Source of the DNA: Nitrosopumilaceae archaeon
GTDB lineage: Archaea > Thermoproteota > Nitrososphaeria > Nitrososphaerales > Nitrosopumilaceae
DNA: 64,000 bases
Direction: 5' to 3'
Assembly: GCA_035631875.1 (NCBI GenBank)
Contig: DASQHX010000013.1
Span: 1 to 64,000, forward strand
Shown here: positions 9,863 through 18,807 of the stretch, in pieces
Position numbering within the stretch: the stretch's first letter is position 1
Layout of the letters: every line of letters begins with the position of its first letter
The notes under the pieces: generated by a model
What the model was told of the DNA's origin: nothing
The model's input: only the letters and a program-made list of their open reading frames with translations
Database searches by the model: none
Program-made: the position numbers and the translations under genes

Positions 9863-11062
9863 TTAACACTTTATCAAATTAAGAAATTTCTCAGCTATCT
9901 TATTTCTATCGAAACATTCTTCGATTAGTAATACCGCTTTTTTACTCGCATCTTTTCTAAAAGAATTATCAATACTTATTCTTTCCAAGCAATCAGCTAA
10001 CGCCTCAACATTCTCAGGATCTGATACAAGACCTATTTTGTGTTCAAATATTAATTTGCCAAGTGTAGAGTCCTCATAAACAGTAGCGACCACAGGAAGA
10101 CCGCACGCAAAATACTCAAACGCCTTTGCGGGCAGAGAGTTCTTCCATAACGGATTAGCATCATATGGAACTACCCCCACATCCGCTGCGGAAATTATTT
10201 CGGCCAGCTCAATTTTGTCAGACTTTGGACCAAGATAAAAAATTCTATTACGTATGCCTAGATCTTCAGATAAATTTAACACTACTTGGAGTTCAGGACC
10301 GCCTCCAACTAGTAATAGTTTTACATTCTGTACTTTGTTAATTAATTTCTGTAAGGCTCTAACTACTATGTCGAGTTTATAGTATTCTCCTATGCCACCA
10401 CTATACAAAATGATAAAATCTCTTTCATCAAAACCTAGCCTTTGTCTTGTTTTCAGTTTATCATAAGGTTTGAAAACATTAGTGTCTGCACCATTAGATA
10501 TAATCTTGACATTCCTTACACCCCTTTCTGTCAGACTGTTAGCAAGTGCATTTGTTACAGTTACAACTTGAGCGCTGTTAATATAACATCTGGTTATTAG
10601 AGTTTTAAGAAATTTGTATGATTGCTTGTAAAATCCGGACACAGCTCTCTTAATAATGTAATCTTCCCACTCATCTCTGTAATCTATCAATATTTTTTTC
10701 CTAAAGATTTTTGCTGCCAGATAAGAACCTAAAGCACAGTCGCCATTTGGAACCGAGATTACAACTATATCTGGTTTTAGGCATATGATCAATATCATAG
10801 AAGAAAAAAATGAAGAAACATGGTTGAATATTAATGCAAATATGTTAGTTGCCATTATAATTGGAGTCGTATTGAAAATTTTTGATTCATTCCATTTACC
10901 ACGTCCTGCTCTACCAAGACTCTTAAAAGAAAATACGCCAGCGATAAAGATCGTAATTCCTTTTCTACTAAAGTAATCTGCAAAGAATGATATCCTAGTC
11001 CAAGCGGCGCTAGGAGATGGATTTGAAAAGTGTAAAAAGAATAAGATTTTCAAGTCATTCAC
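9863..11062 (-). CDS. Glycosyltransferase family 4 (GT-B fold)
   Basis: A 399-residue GT4-type enzyme. The N-terminal half starts with a first strand (LKILFFLHFSNPSPSAAW) and includes KKILIDYRDEWEDY (about 135-148), the acceptor-side motif seen in many archaeal GT4 enzymes. The C-terminal half has LYSGGIGEYYKLDIVV (about 219-234), LLVGGGPE and a conserved PAKAFEYFACGLPVVATVYE near residue 330. A hydrophobic stretch about residues 75-95 may attach it to the membrane. It is immediately followed, without a gap, by the large GT-C-like gene, suggesting joint function. Its upstream region contains a second copy of the wecB promoter-like element (11167-11205), about 105 bp before the start. Confidence 0.87.
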   Translation of the reverse strand: MNDLKILFFLHFSNPSPSAAWTRISFFADYFSRKGITIFIAGVFSFKSLGRAGRGKWNESKIFNTTPIIMATNIFALIFNHVSSFFSSMILIICLKPDIVVISVPNGDCALGSYLAAKIFRKKILIDYRDEWEDYIIKRAVSGFYKQSYKFLKTLITRCYINSAQVVTVTNALANSLTERGVRNVKIISNGADTNVFKPYDKLKTRQRLGFDERDFIILYSGGIGEYYKLDIVVRALQKLINKVQNVKLLLVGGGPELQVVLNLSEDLGIRNRIFYLGPKSDKIELAEIISAADVGVVPYDANPLWKNSLPAKAFEYFACGLPVVATVYEDSTLGKLIFEHKIGLVSDPENVEALADCLERISIDNSFRKDASKKAVLLIEECFDRNKIAEKFLNLIKC

Positions 11063-11166
11063 CTATATGCACAAATTACAAAAGGTGACAAAGTAGATGA
11101 GAACAGATTTGATTCCTTTTGAATTTTGCCAAAGTGATTATCTTGGTAGCATTTTGCATAATTAAG

Positions 11167-11205
11167 TTTCATAAACATCTCTGTTTAATAGTTATGTAAG
11201 TAAAA
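11167..11205 (-). promoter_or_regulatory. Duplicated promoter-like element, copy 2
   Basis: This segment matches 1454-1492 at 36 of 39 positions. Unlike copy 1 it does not abut an annotated gene: read on the minus strand it is followed by a short open frame starting ATGTTTATGAAA near 11176, and the glycosyltransferase start is about 105 bp further on. It is either that gene's promoter with a long leader or a promoter left behind when another gene was lost. Confidence 0.4.
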
Positions 11206-11281
11206 ATATGTACTTCTCTTTCAACAATTATTTTAGTCATTCCTATTGATTAAACACTTGATTAGATTTCTTTGTAAAAAC

Positions 11282-12166
11282 TTAATCAATTTTTTTTTCC
11301 TGTGATGAATCTTGTGCTGTATTAATAATTTCATACCATCCCAACGTTGATGATGCCAAATTCTCTTTTCCTAATGGCACAAAAAATACCATAAGCGATA
11401 GTATGGCATAGAACAAATCAGTCAATCGCAAATAATGATATTTCTTTATTGCATTAAATTTTATTTTGACATATCCTTTCCGTTGACCCCATTTGGAAGA
11501 AGTTACAAAGGAAGATTCCCATTTCCGATAATAACATAGAAATTCTGGAACGTTACCAACTTTGTATCCGTTACTAATTACTCTCAGATAAAAATCGTAT
11601 TCCTCAGAACCTGAGTATGTGATATAGTCGCCCACTTTAGTCAAGATATCCTTTTCGTAAAGTATTGAACTGTGGTAGAAGGGATTATGGATCATTACGT
11701 TATTGCGAATATCAATGTGGGACAATGGAGGTTTAAATCTAGCAATTACATTCCCGTCTTCTGAAATAATGTTAGCCCATGACCCCACAAAATTAAGCTT
11801 TTTCTCCAACATGTATTGAAGCTGACGCTCAATTCGGTTTTCTGAACATTTATCATCAGCATCTAAAACAGCAATAAATTTTCCTGTTGATTTCATAAGA
11901 CCGTAATTCATTGCATCGGACAGACCAGCACCTTTTTCTCTGTAAAAAACTTGTAATCTTCTCTCATCATGAAAACCAGAAATTACTTCACGAATTCCTG
12001 CGTCTTTGTCCGGATCGCCCTTATCAAAAACTAGTATGATTTCAATGTTATTGTATGTCTGGGATAGTGCACTCTTCAAGCATTCTAACAGAAAACGTTT
12101 TGGAGTATTTCTTAATCTTATTACAAATGATACAAGACCTACATCCATGTGAAAAGTGACAGTCAT
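11282..12166 (-). CDS. Glycosyltransferase family 2 (GT-A fold)
   Basis: A 294-residue inverting GT2-type transferase. It has the Rossmann-like opening GLVSFVIRLRNTPKRFLLECLKSAL, the motif LSQTYNNIEIILVFDKG (about 33-49), the metal- and nucleotide-binding VLDADD (around residues 95-100; DAD is the DxD) and SEEYDFYLRV (near 186), matching the usual ED-x-D-L region. The C-terminus has one hydrophobic segment (FYAILSLMVFFVPLG) that may anchor it. The start is ambiguous: ATG codons give 294 or 288 residues, and the later one (12148) sits just before the conserved strand. The roughly 290 bp upstream, up to the next gene, shows no coding features I can support. Confidence 0.87.
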   Translation of the reverse strand: MTVTFHMDVGLVSFVIRLRNTPKRFLLECLKSALSQTYNNIEIILVFDKGDPDKDAGIREVISGFHDERRLQVFYREKGAGLSDAMNYGLMKSTGKFIAVLDADDKCSENRIERQLQYMLEKKLNFVGSWANIISEDGNVIARFKPPLSHIDIRNNVMIHNPFYHSSILYEKDILTKVGDYITYSGSEEYDFYLRVISNGYKVGNVPEFLCYYRKWESSFVTSSKWGQRKGYVKIKFNAIKKYHYLRLTDLFYAILSLMVFFVPLGKENLASSTLGWYEIINTAQDSSQEKKID

Positions 12167-12454
12167 CTACATTTAGACCTTTCAGGACAATCTTATTGAG
12201 GGATACAAATGAGAAGAATTTGACCAATATATTATACGCTACCAATAGTGAATGTATATTTTTATATGACATGGCAGATTTAAGGTATAAATGTTATCCA
12301 TGTCAAAAATTTGAATTGATGACGTTCCGTTTCTAAAAGAATACAAAAATTTTTAGTAACCTTTTACTCAGAGAAATATTCATAATACAAACTTGAAAAC
12401 AAATCGTATAGAAAAAACTGAGAATTATTTTGATTAATTTTTTTATCAGGATAG

Positions 12455-13546
12455 TTATCTCAACAACTTATCGTACATTTTATACAATTCCTGTTCAGAA
12501 TTATCCCAATTGTATTTTTGTTCAAATGCCTTACGACCGTTGGTTCCTAGTCTTCTACGTAATTCTTGGTCATCTCTGAGACGAACTATGGCTGATTTTA
12601 TTTGGTTTAGATCATCATATTCTACCTTAATGCCACAGTCTACTTCATCAATTAATTCAAATCCCACGTTTGTGATTACTGGCAATCCCAACATCATGGC
12701 TTCAAATGTTTTGACAGGTAATGCGAAGTTGAAATTTGGTATCCTCAAATCGTATAAACAAATCATCACATCACAACTTGCTTCTAGATCTATAGATTCC
12801 GCTTGCTGGAAAAGACCTTTATATTTTATATTGGACAGTCTTAAAATTTGTTCTAGAAGGTCCTGGTCCAAAACTTTACCTGCGACTACAAATTCTACAC
12901 CATCTAGACCCTTTATTGCCTCAGCTATTCTCTCTAATCCACGCATCTTTGCTACTGCACCGGTATAAACCAGAGTCAGAATGTTGTCTCTTGATTTTAT
13001 TTCATTTTTAGGACGATATTCCGAGCAATTCATTATGATGGCACATTGTTTTGATTTTCTTTTGAATGTTGAAAGTAATTTTTCTGAAACAGTTACAAAC
13101 ATATCAGCTTTTGTTCCAAATATTTCTTCAAATAAATTTACAAGCATATACAATATTGTAAATTTTTGAGGAATGTGTGTCATGGCATATCTGTCAATAA
13201 TATCAAAAACCAATTTTTTCCTTAATATTATCTTGTAAAGATAACAAGGAAAAATAGTATCAAAATCACACGCGTAAACAACTTGTGGTCTGTAAATAAC
13301 CAACTTGAAAAAAATCCAAATCCAAAATAAAGGCAAATATGCAACAAGAGAAGGTTTTCCGGCCGGTGCTTTCAGATTAAAAAGTTTGAGTGGAATCGCA
13401 TAACTCTTAATTAATTCTGCCGAGATTCCTTCTCTATTCCATCCCAATACCGTTACTGGGTATCTTTTCTTTAATGATCTTGCTATTTTCCCTACTCTAG
13501 GATCATAAATAATTAAATTTGATCTTACTATAACTGTGTCTGACAA
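12455..13546 (-). CDS. Glycosyltransferase family 4-like (GT-B fold)
   Basis: A 363-residue GT-B enzyme. The N-terminal domain opens DTVIVRSNLIIYDPRVGKIAR, a pattern of archaeal and bacterial GT4-like enzymes ('DPRV...A..L'). The C-terminal domain has LVYTGAVAKMRGLERI (about 194-209), FVVAGKV, and LPVKTFEAMMLGLPVITN near residue 280, the usual nucleotide-binding segment. Only one of the acidic residues of the E-x7-E motif is clear. A hydrophobic segment (YLPLFWIWIFFKLVIY) suggests membrane association. It stands alone between a GT2 gene and a short remnant region, reading away from the next plus-strand GT4 gene. Confidence 0.83.
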   Translation of the reverse strand: MSDTVIVRSNLIIYDPRVGKIARSLKKRYPVTVLGWNREGISAELIKSYAIPLKLFNLKAPAGKPSLVAYLPLFWIWIFFKLVIYRPQVVYACDFDTIFPCYLYKIILRKKLVFDIIDRYAMTHIPQKFTILYMLVNLFEEIFGTKADMFVTVSEKLLSTFKRKSKQCAIIMNCSEYRPKNEIKSRDNILTLVYTGAVAKMRGLERIAEAIKGLDGVEFVVAGKVLDQDLLEQILRLSNIKYKGLFQQAESIDLEASCDVMICLYDLRIPNFNFALPVKTFEAMMLGLPVITNVGFELIDEVDCGIKVEYDDLNQIKSAIVRLRDDQELRRRLGTNGRKAFEQKYNWDNSEQELYKMYDKLLR

Positions 13547-13667
13547 ATCTTGATAATCCTACGTTTTTACACATATTTGTGCTACTATTATAAATCATAT
13601 TTTTTCCAAATAACATACTCTTCTTATTGCATCTGAATAGGTGTACAATAAAAAATCTAGATGATAA

Positions 13668-13832
13668 CAAAAGAAAAATCATAACAACCAAACATATTTC
13701 ACCAGACTCTTAACATCTTCTTTATATTTGGTGACAAGGGGTGATGTAAAGTATGATCCGTGGTCCAAATATATCTCTCTGTCCTATGGATATGCTACTT
13801 TTCAGATGGTTCATAATCTGCTGGACAAATAA
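13668..13832 (+). pseudogene. 3' remnant of an unidentified protein-coding gene
   Basis: An open frame follows a TAA (13665-13667) and runs 54 codons to a TAA at 13830-13832, with no ATG in the first 40 codons. The translation is protein-like rather than random: it includes YFTRLLTSSLYLVTRGD and YDPWSKYISLSYGYATFQM, aromatic-rich with a balanced composition unlike the AT-rich intergenic DNA around it. A 34-residue product could start at a TTG-GTG pair, but the most likely explanation is the C-terminal scrap of a deleted glycan gene 22 bp before the next glycosyltransferase. I cannot name the family. Confidence 0.4.
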
Positions 13833-13854
13833 TATTATGGGAAATGACTAGTCT

Positions 13855-15051
13855 ATGTATTGTATTGTAACACAAGGCAGGATTTCTGAATCAGTGTTTG
13901 GAGAGGAGGGTTACGCACTTTCTCTTGGCAGATGGTTAAGGGAACAGAACTTGAATGTAGTCATCATTGGCAGCAAATTTCTGGGCGTAAAAGTAAATTA
14001 CTTACCTAACCTTGAAATGACTAAAGATAAAAAAAATAATGGAAAAGGAATCGTAGTAAATGCACCGTATGCTGTTTACATGCTTTCTAAGATTTTCTTC
14101 TCATTACTTTGTATAGTCAAAATTCTATCAATTAATATGAGTACGCCAATAAGACTAATACACGCATTAGACAGTGGCTATTCAGGCTTGGCTGCAGTAA
14201 TAACTGGCAAGATTCTGAAAATACCCGTCATAGTAGATTCACACGGAATCAGACATAGAACTCTTACATCTACCCTCAAAGGGAGACTAGGTAAAATATT
14301 ACTAAAGCTTGAATATAATCTAGATATTTTCACATTAAAGAGTGCAGACAGTACTATGGGTTCGAATTCTGAAATAAAGGACTACTATGAGAAGATTCTT
14401 GGTAAAACAGTAGAATACATGCCAACTCCACTAAAATTAAAAAATTTTACGTTCTCACAAACCGATAGAGATTTGATCCGAAAAGAATTAGGCATAGATG
14501 ATCAAACAAAAATTGTTGGATTCGTAGGTAGGTTATCTCCAGAGAAAAATCTCATTACGTTGTTAGATTCATTTAAAGAAGTAATACAAGACCATCCTTT
14601 TTTAAAATTGGTTTTAGTTGGAACAGGCCTCGAGGAATTTCATCTTAAAGAGGAGGCTAAAAGACAACATATTGAAGATAAAATTATTTTTTGTGGCTAT
14701 CGAACTGATATTTCTAGAATTCTTTCATCCTTCGATATTTTTGTACTCCCATCCTACACGGAAGGTATGTCAAGTGCATTACAGGAAGCTATGAGTTGCG
14801 GCTGTGCAATAATATGTAGTGATATTCCGGCGAACCGAGTTTTGATCACACATAGTAAAGAGGGATTGCTTATCAATCCCTATAATTCTCATGAGCTCAA
14901 AGACGCTATTGGTTTGCTCTCTACTGATGATTCGTTACGGTCAAAATTAGGTAACAACGCGAAAATTAAAGCAGAACAATTTGATGAAAGCATAATCTTC
15001 CCTACGATACTACGACATTATCTTAGGTTAACCAAGAAAGAGACAAATTAG
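13855..15051 (+). CDS. Glycosyltransferase family 4 (GT-B fold)
   Basis: A 398-residue GT4-type enzyme. The N-terminal domain has the EGYALSLGRWLREQNLNVVIIG opening, IRLIHALDSGYSGLAAV and KIPVIVDSHGIRHRTL. The C-terminal domain has FVGRLSPEKNLITLLDSF (about 223-240, with the phosphate-binding R and K), LVGTGLEE, and the E-x7-E signature in PSYTEGMSSALQEAMSCGC (about 302-320). It starts at an ATG 22 bp after the stop of the gene remnant described before it. It is followed 70 bp later by another glycosyltransferase in the same direction, so the two may be transcribed together. Confidence 0.9.
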   Translation: MYCIVTQGRISESVFGEEGYALSLGRWLREQNLNVVIIGSKFLGVKVNYLPNLEMTKDKKNNGKGIVVNAPYAVYMLSKIFFSLLCIVKILSINMSTPIRLIHALDSGYSGLAAVITGKILKIPVIVDSHGIRHRTLTSTLKGRLGKILLKLEYNLDIFTLKSADSTMGSNSEIKDYYEKILGKTVEYMPTPLKLKNFTFSQTDRDLIRKELGIDDQTKIVGFVGRLSPEKNLITLLDSFKEVIQDHPFLKLVLVGTGLEEFHLKEEAKRQHIEDKIIFCGYRTDISRILSSFDIFVLPSYTEGMSSALQEAMSCGCAIICSDIPANRVLITHSKEGLLINPYNSHELKDAIGLLSTDDSLRSKLGNNAKIKAEQFDESIIFPTILRHYLRLTKKETN

Positions 15052-15121
15052 TTTGAAAATATTAAAAATTACACCATCTCAAGATGCGAAATCTGAGGAT
15101 TAACAATTATACAATAGAACT

Positions 15122-16312
15122 TTGAATTATAAATTATTGAAAACTGTATTCGTAAAGCCACGATTTAACGGTGTACCAGTGCATCAGATTTACAGGCAAA
15201 TACAAAGAAATCCACCAGAGGGATATAATATAATAATTCCTGAAAATTCAACTGTAAATAGATTCAGCACACTGACAAGTAAAAATCGTAGTGCAATATA
15301 CAAAAAAATACTATATCAAGTACAGGCATTACCGTATTTAATTTACCAACTCCGTGACAACGTGCCAATACCGCCAAATACTGATTTGATTTATGCTGCT
15401 CAGCACATCATAACCAGTGAGAAACCGTGGGTAGTAGATGCTGAACATGCATCCACTTGGAGTGGATATTCTGATTTGTCCCTGGTGAAGGGAATGATTG
15501 CAAAAAAACTGCGACAGGATAATTGTAAAAAAATTATTGCATGGAGTGAGTGGGCAAAAAGAACAATCGTGCAATCTTTTGATGATGAGGTAATACAAAA
15601 AAAAATTCAAGTTGTCAGATATACCACTGATGTGAAAACAATTCAAAAAAAGAAAAAAGATTCTATCATACGCTTCCTGTTTATGGGGAGTGCAAATATC
15701 GGAAATATGTTAAATTTTGAGTTCAAGGGCTTCTACGAAACTCTTGAGGCGTTTATTAGATTGCAAAAAGAATACGGTAATAAAATACAGCTAGTTATTA
15801 AATCAAAAATTCCTGAAAGCTTAAGAAACCAAATTATGAATAATGAGGGTATAGTACTTATTGAAAATATGATCAGCCAGGAAGAAATACAAGATCTCTA
15901 TCTTACCTGTGATATTTTTCCACATATTGGTTATGAAGTTATGAATCTTTCTGTCTTGGAAGCCATGAGTTATGGTCTTCCAACAATTGCCACTGATATT
16001 TTTAACACATCCGAATTAATTCGTGACAGTACTAATGGATTTTTAATACGACCTACTAATATTGAAAAATTTTATTCCAATAACGAATTACCAAATGAAC
16101 ATGCCCTGTCATACTTGCACGAAGTGAGAAAAATCAGATCATATATGACTGAAAAACTTGCCGAGAAAATGCAGTTACTTATAGAGGATAAAAAATTGCG
16201 AGATAAAATTGGGGGGGCAGCTAAGAAAACCTTGGAAGAAGGAGAATTTTCTATTACTAATAGAAACAATCTACTAAAAAATATCTTTGATAATGCAAAT
16301 GACTTACAGTAG
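15122..16312 (+). CDS. Glycosyltransferase, GT4-like
   Basis: A 396-residue GT-B-type protein. Recognisable parts are AWSEWAKRTIVQSF (about residues 140-153, the usual end of the first domain where the chain folds back), IIRFLFMGSANIGNMLNFEFKG (about 180-200) in the donor domain, and DIFPHIGYEVMNLSVLEAMSYGLPTIATD (about 261-289), which carries the E-x(n)-E nucleotide-sugar motif in a diverged form. The TTG start at 15122 gives a sensible N-terminus. The substrate is unknown. It ends 28 bp before the stop of the convergent DegT-family gene. Confidence 0.8.
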   Translation: MNYKLLKTVFVKPRFNGVPVHQIYRQIQRNPPEGYNIIIPENSTVNRFSTLTSKNRSAIYKKILYQVQALPYLIYQLRDNVPIPPNTDLIYAAQHIITSEKPWVVDAEHASTWSGYSDLSLVKGMIAKKLRQDNCKKIIAWSEWAKRTIVQSFDDEVIQKKIQVVRYTTDVKTIQKKKKDSIIRFLFMGSANIGNMLNFEFKGFYETLEAFIRLQKEYGNKIQLVIKSKIPESLRNQIMNNEGIVLIENMISQEEIQDLYLTCDIFPHIGYEVMNLSVLEAMSYGLPTIATDIFNTSELIRDSTNGFLIRPTNIEKFYSNNELPNEHALSYLHEVRKIRSYMTEKLAEKMQLLIEDKKLRDKIGGAAKKTLEEGEFSITNRNNLLKNIFDNANDLQ

Positions 16313-16340
16313 ACTGTTATTTACTTAGTTCTATGCAGTT

Positions 16341-17615
16341 TCATCGCTTCCATAATTTTCTCTCTATAAACTGTGCTATCATATCCACTACATACTCTCG
16401 TTGCTGTTTGCCAATTTTGTGATGATTTCCAAAGAAAAATGAGTTACGCATAGCCAGCCTTGAATTGTCCAATTTACCGTATTTTAAGTGAGGAATGAAT
16501 TGTATAGTTGGTTGCTCCAAAAAATTACCTGACATTATAGGACGTGTTTCAATTTTCTTTTTTTCCAAATATTCCAAAAGTGATTTTCTATCAAATGGAG
16601 AGTCTTTTTTGATAGTCAATGGATAGCAAAAATAAACTGATCTTGTTCTTGGAGCTTCTTTTGTTAAAATAAAATACTCTTCATACTGTCCAAGTTTTTT
16701 ATCCCAATATCTTGCGTTTTCCTTTCTTATTTTGATAAACTTTTCTAACTTTGAAATTTGGTGAATGCCAAAAGCACCTTGAATCTCAGTGGGTCTGAAA
16801 TTATAACCAGTATTTACAAACAAATATCTTGGATCTATGTGGGGGTATTTTCTTGTATATTGATTCTTAAGTTTAAGATCGCGAATCCATCCGAATGCTC
16901 TTAATGCTTTAGATAACTCGTATAATGTTTCATCATTAGTAACTATCATCCCGCCTTCAATGGTAGTAATATGATGGGAAAGAAAGAAACTAAAAGTTCC
17001 AATATCTCCTATCGTTCCTACTTTTTTACCCCTGTATTGAGCTCCATGAGCTTCACAACAATCTTCCATTATTAGAAGATCTTTTTTTGTTGCAATTTCT
17101 TTTATTTTTGACATGTCACACACATTTCCAAGTAGATGAACGGGTAAAAGTAATGAAGTGTTAGAAGAAACCGTATCTTCTAAATTTTCTGTATCTATGC
17201 AGAAATTTTCTAAATTAATATCCACGAATTTTGGTTTTAAATTAAGATTGGTAATTGGATAGACTGTTGTTGCCCAAGTAACTGCTGGTGTTATCACTTC
17301 GCTATTTTTCTTCAACCTTTTTGAAAACCAAGGATTAGTTAATGCAGATAGTGCCACTAAATTAGCAGATGAACCTGAATTGACCATTGAGGCATAAGAA
17401 GATTTGAGATATTTTGCAAATAATTTCTCAAATTTTCTAACCTTTTCTCCCATAGTCACTTTTGTGGTTAACAATGAATCTAATGCTTCTATTATTTCGG
17501 CAGATCCAAAGGAGGGCTCTATTAATGGGATCTTACTCTGTCCAGGTATGAAGTCTGTATGCTTTTTGATTTTTTCTTCGATTGCTTTGATTACTGATTT
17601 TGGTACAGTGTTCAA
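16341..17615 (-). CDS. DegT/DnrJ/EryC1-family enzyme with His in place of the PLP lysine (ColD/RfbH-like sugar 3-dehydratase)
   Basis: A 424-residue fold-type I PLP protein: NSGSSANLVALSAL (79-92, cofactor phosphate), VDINLENFCID, and MEDCCEAHGA (183-192). In aminotransferases the next motif is S-K-N-x-T-T-x-E-G-G with the Schiff-base lysine. Here it reads LSHHITTIEGG (212-222), so His214 stands in the lysine position. That substitution is characteristic of ColD (GDP-4-keto-6-deoxymannose 3-dehydratase) and RfbH (E1), which make 3-deoxy sugars instead of amino sugars. The C-x57-C-x-C type iron-sulphur cysteines of RfbH are not visible, which favours ColD-like chemistry. The start lies 4 bp after the stop of the upstream SDR gene, so they form an operon and probably act in sequence on one nucleotide sugar. 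Confidence 0.85.
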   Translation of the reverse strand: MNTVPKSVIKAIEEKIKKHTDFIPGQSKIPLIEPSFGSAEIIEALDSLLTTKVTMGEKVRKFEKLFAKYLKSSYASMVNSGSSANLVALSALTNPWFSKRLKKNSEVITPAVTWATTVYPITNLNLKPKFVDINLENFCIDTENLEDTVSSNTSLLLPVHLLGNVCDMSKIKEIATKKDLLIMEDCCEAHGAQYRGKKVGTIGDIGTFSFFLSHHITTIEGGMIVTNDETLYELSKALRAFGWIRDLKLKNQYTRKYPHIDPRYLFVNTGYNFRPTEIQGAFGIHQISKLEKFIKIRKENARYWDKKLGQYEEYFILTKEAPRTRSVYFCYPLTIKKDSPFDRKSLLEYLEKKKIETRPIMSGNFLEQPTIQFIPHLKYGKLDNSRLAMRNSFFFGNHHKIGKQQREYVVDMIAQFIERKLWKR

Positions 17616-17619
17616 TTGA

Positions 17620-18678
17620 TCACTTTTTGCGATTCAAGTTCATTCTGTAAGTTTTTGCCCATCCTTCAAAGGGAGTAGCAAAATCAGGCGGATTCTGTCT
17701 CATCCAATTAACAGTTCTAGTCAATCCATCTTTAATTGAAATTTCCGGTTCCCATGCCAATACCTTCTTTGCTTTACGATTATCACAAATTAATTTTTGA
17801 ACATCAAATGGTCTGAAACGTTTCTTGTCAATTGTAATGTGAATCTTTTTTCCTATTATACCAGCTATGATTTCCACTAAATCTTTTATCTTGTAGGTTT
17901 CACCGCTTCCAATGTTGATGGTTTCTCCAACCGCATTTTCATTAAACAAAGCGGAAATCATACCTCTAGCTGTATCTGCGACATAGGTAAAATCTCTATA
18001 CGACTCAACATTTCCAAGTTTTACTGTATCTTTTCTATGTAATATTTGGTTAATAATTTCGGGAATGATATATGGTTGAGTTATTCTTGGGCCATAGGAA
18101 TTAAAAGGTCTGATAATAACAGCCGGATAATCATGTTCTTTATGTATCGTAAAAACCGCTCGGTCTGCAGCAAGTTTGCTTACGGCATATGTGGATTGCG
18201 GAAGGGTAGGATGGTTTTCATCCATTGGATTTTTTTTAGCCGAGCCATAAACTTCACTTGTGGAAACATGGACAAAATTCTTTATACTTTTTTGCTTTAT
18301 TGCTTCAAGAACAACATTCAAGGTACCATTTGTATTAACATCAAAAAATTCCTGTGGATAGTGATAAGAATCAGGTATAAATGGCAATGCAGCCAAATTT
18401 ATAATGTAATCGCAATTCCTTAATGCTCGAGAAATTACTCCTCGATTTCTAATATCACCTTTGATAAATTTTACATTTTTGAGATTTGACAAATAGTGTC
18501 TTTTACCAGAGGATAAATTATCAAAAACGATGGCATTTGCTCCAAAAGACGATATCTGCCTAATGACCTCTGATCCGATAAATCCTGCTCCTCCAGTAAC
18601 AAAGATTGTCTTTCCTTTACATTTATTTGATAAGGTGTTATCCATTTGTAGTTTCCTCCATATGTTTTCCTGATTCAT
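17620..18678 (-). CDS. NAD(P)-dependent nucleotide-sugar 4,6-dehydratase/epimerase (extended SDR)
   Basis: A 352-residue extended short-chain dehydrogenase. The Rossmann motif TGGAGFIGS lies near residues 29-37, followed by FDNLSSGKRHYL and the catalytic set T-S-E-V-Y-G (about 143-148) with YAVSK (about 167-171). The T-S-E triplet, rather than S-S-A, points to a 4,6-dehydratase (GDP-mannose, dTDP-glucose or LegB type) more than a 4-epimerase; the GNVESYRDFTYVADT segment also occurs in LegB-like dehydratases. It would make a 4-keto-6-deoxy sugar, the substrate expected by the DegT-family partner directly downstream. An internal ATG (MDNT) 11 codons in is an alternative start. Confidence 0.88.
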   Translation of the reverse strand: MNQENIWRKLQMDNTLSNKCKGKTIFVTGGAGFIGSEVIRQISSFGANAIVFDNLSSGKRHYLSNLKNVKFIKGDIRNRGVISRALRNCDYIINLAALPFIPDSYHYPQEFFDVNTNGTLNVVLEAIKQKSIKNFVHVSTSEVYGSAKKNPMDENHPTLPQSTYAVSKLAADRAVFTIHKEHDYPAVIIRPFNSYGPRITQPYIIPEIINQILHRKDTVKLGNVESYRDFTYVADTARGMISALFNENAVGETINIGSGETYKIKDLVEIIAGIIGKKIHITIDKKRFRPFDVQKLICDNRKAKKVLAWEPEISIKDGLTRTVNWMRQNPPDFATPFEGWAKTYRMNLNRKK

Positions 18679-18807
18679 TTTGTGAATATTTTGATTTCAA
18701 AAATAATCACGATTATTTTAAAATAGCAAATTTCTCAAACATGGGTAAAATTATCAATAAAGATCGGTAGTTAAGATCAGAAATTACTAATGACATAGTA
18801 ATGTTAA

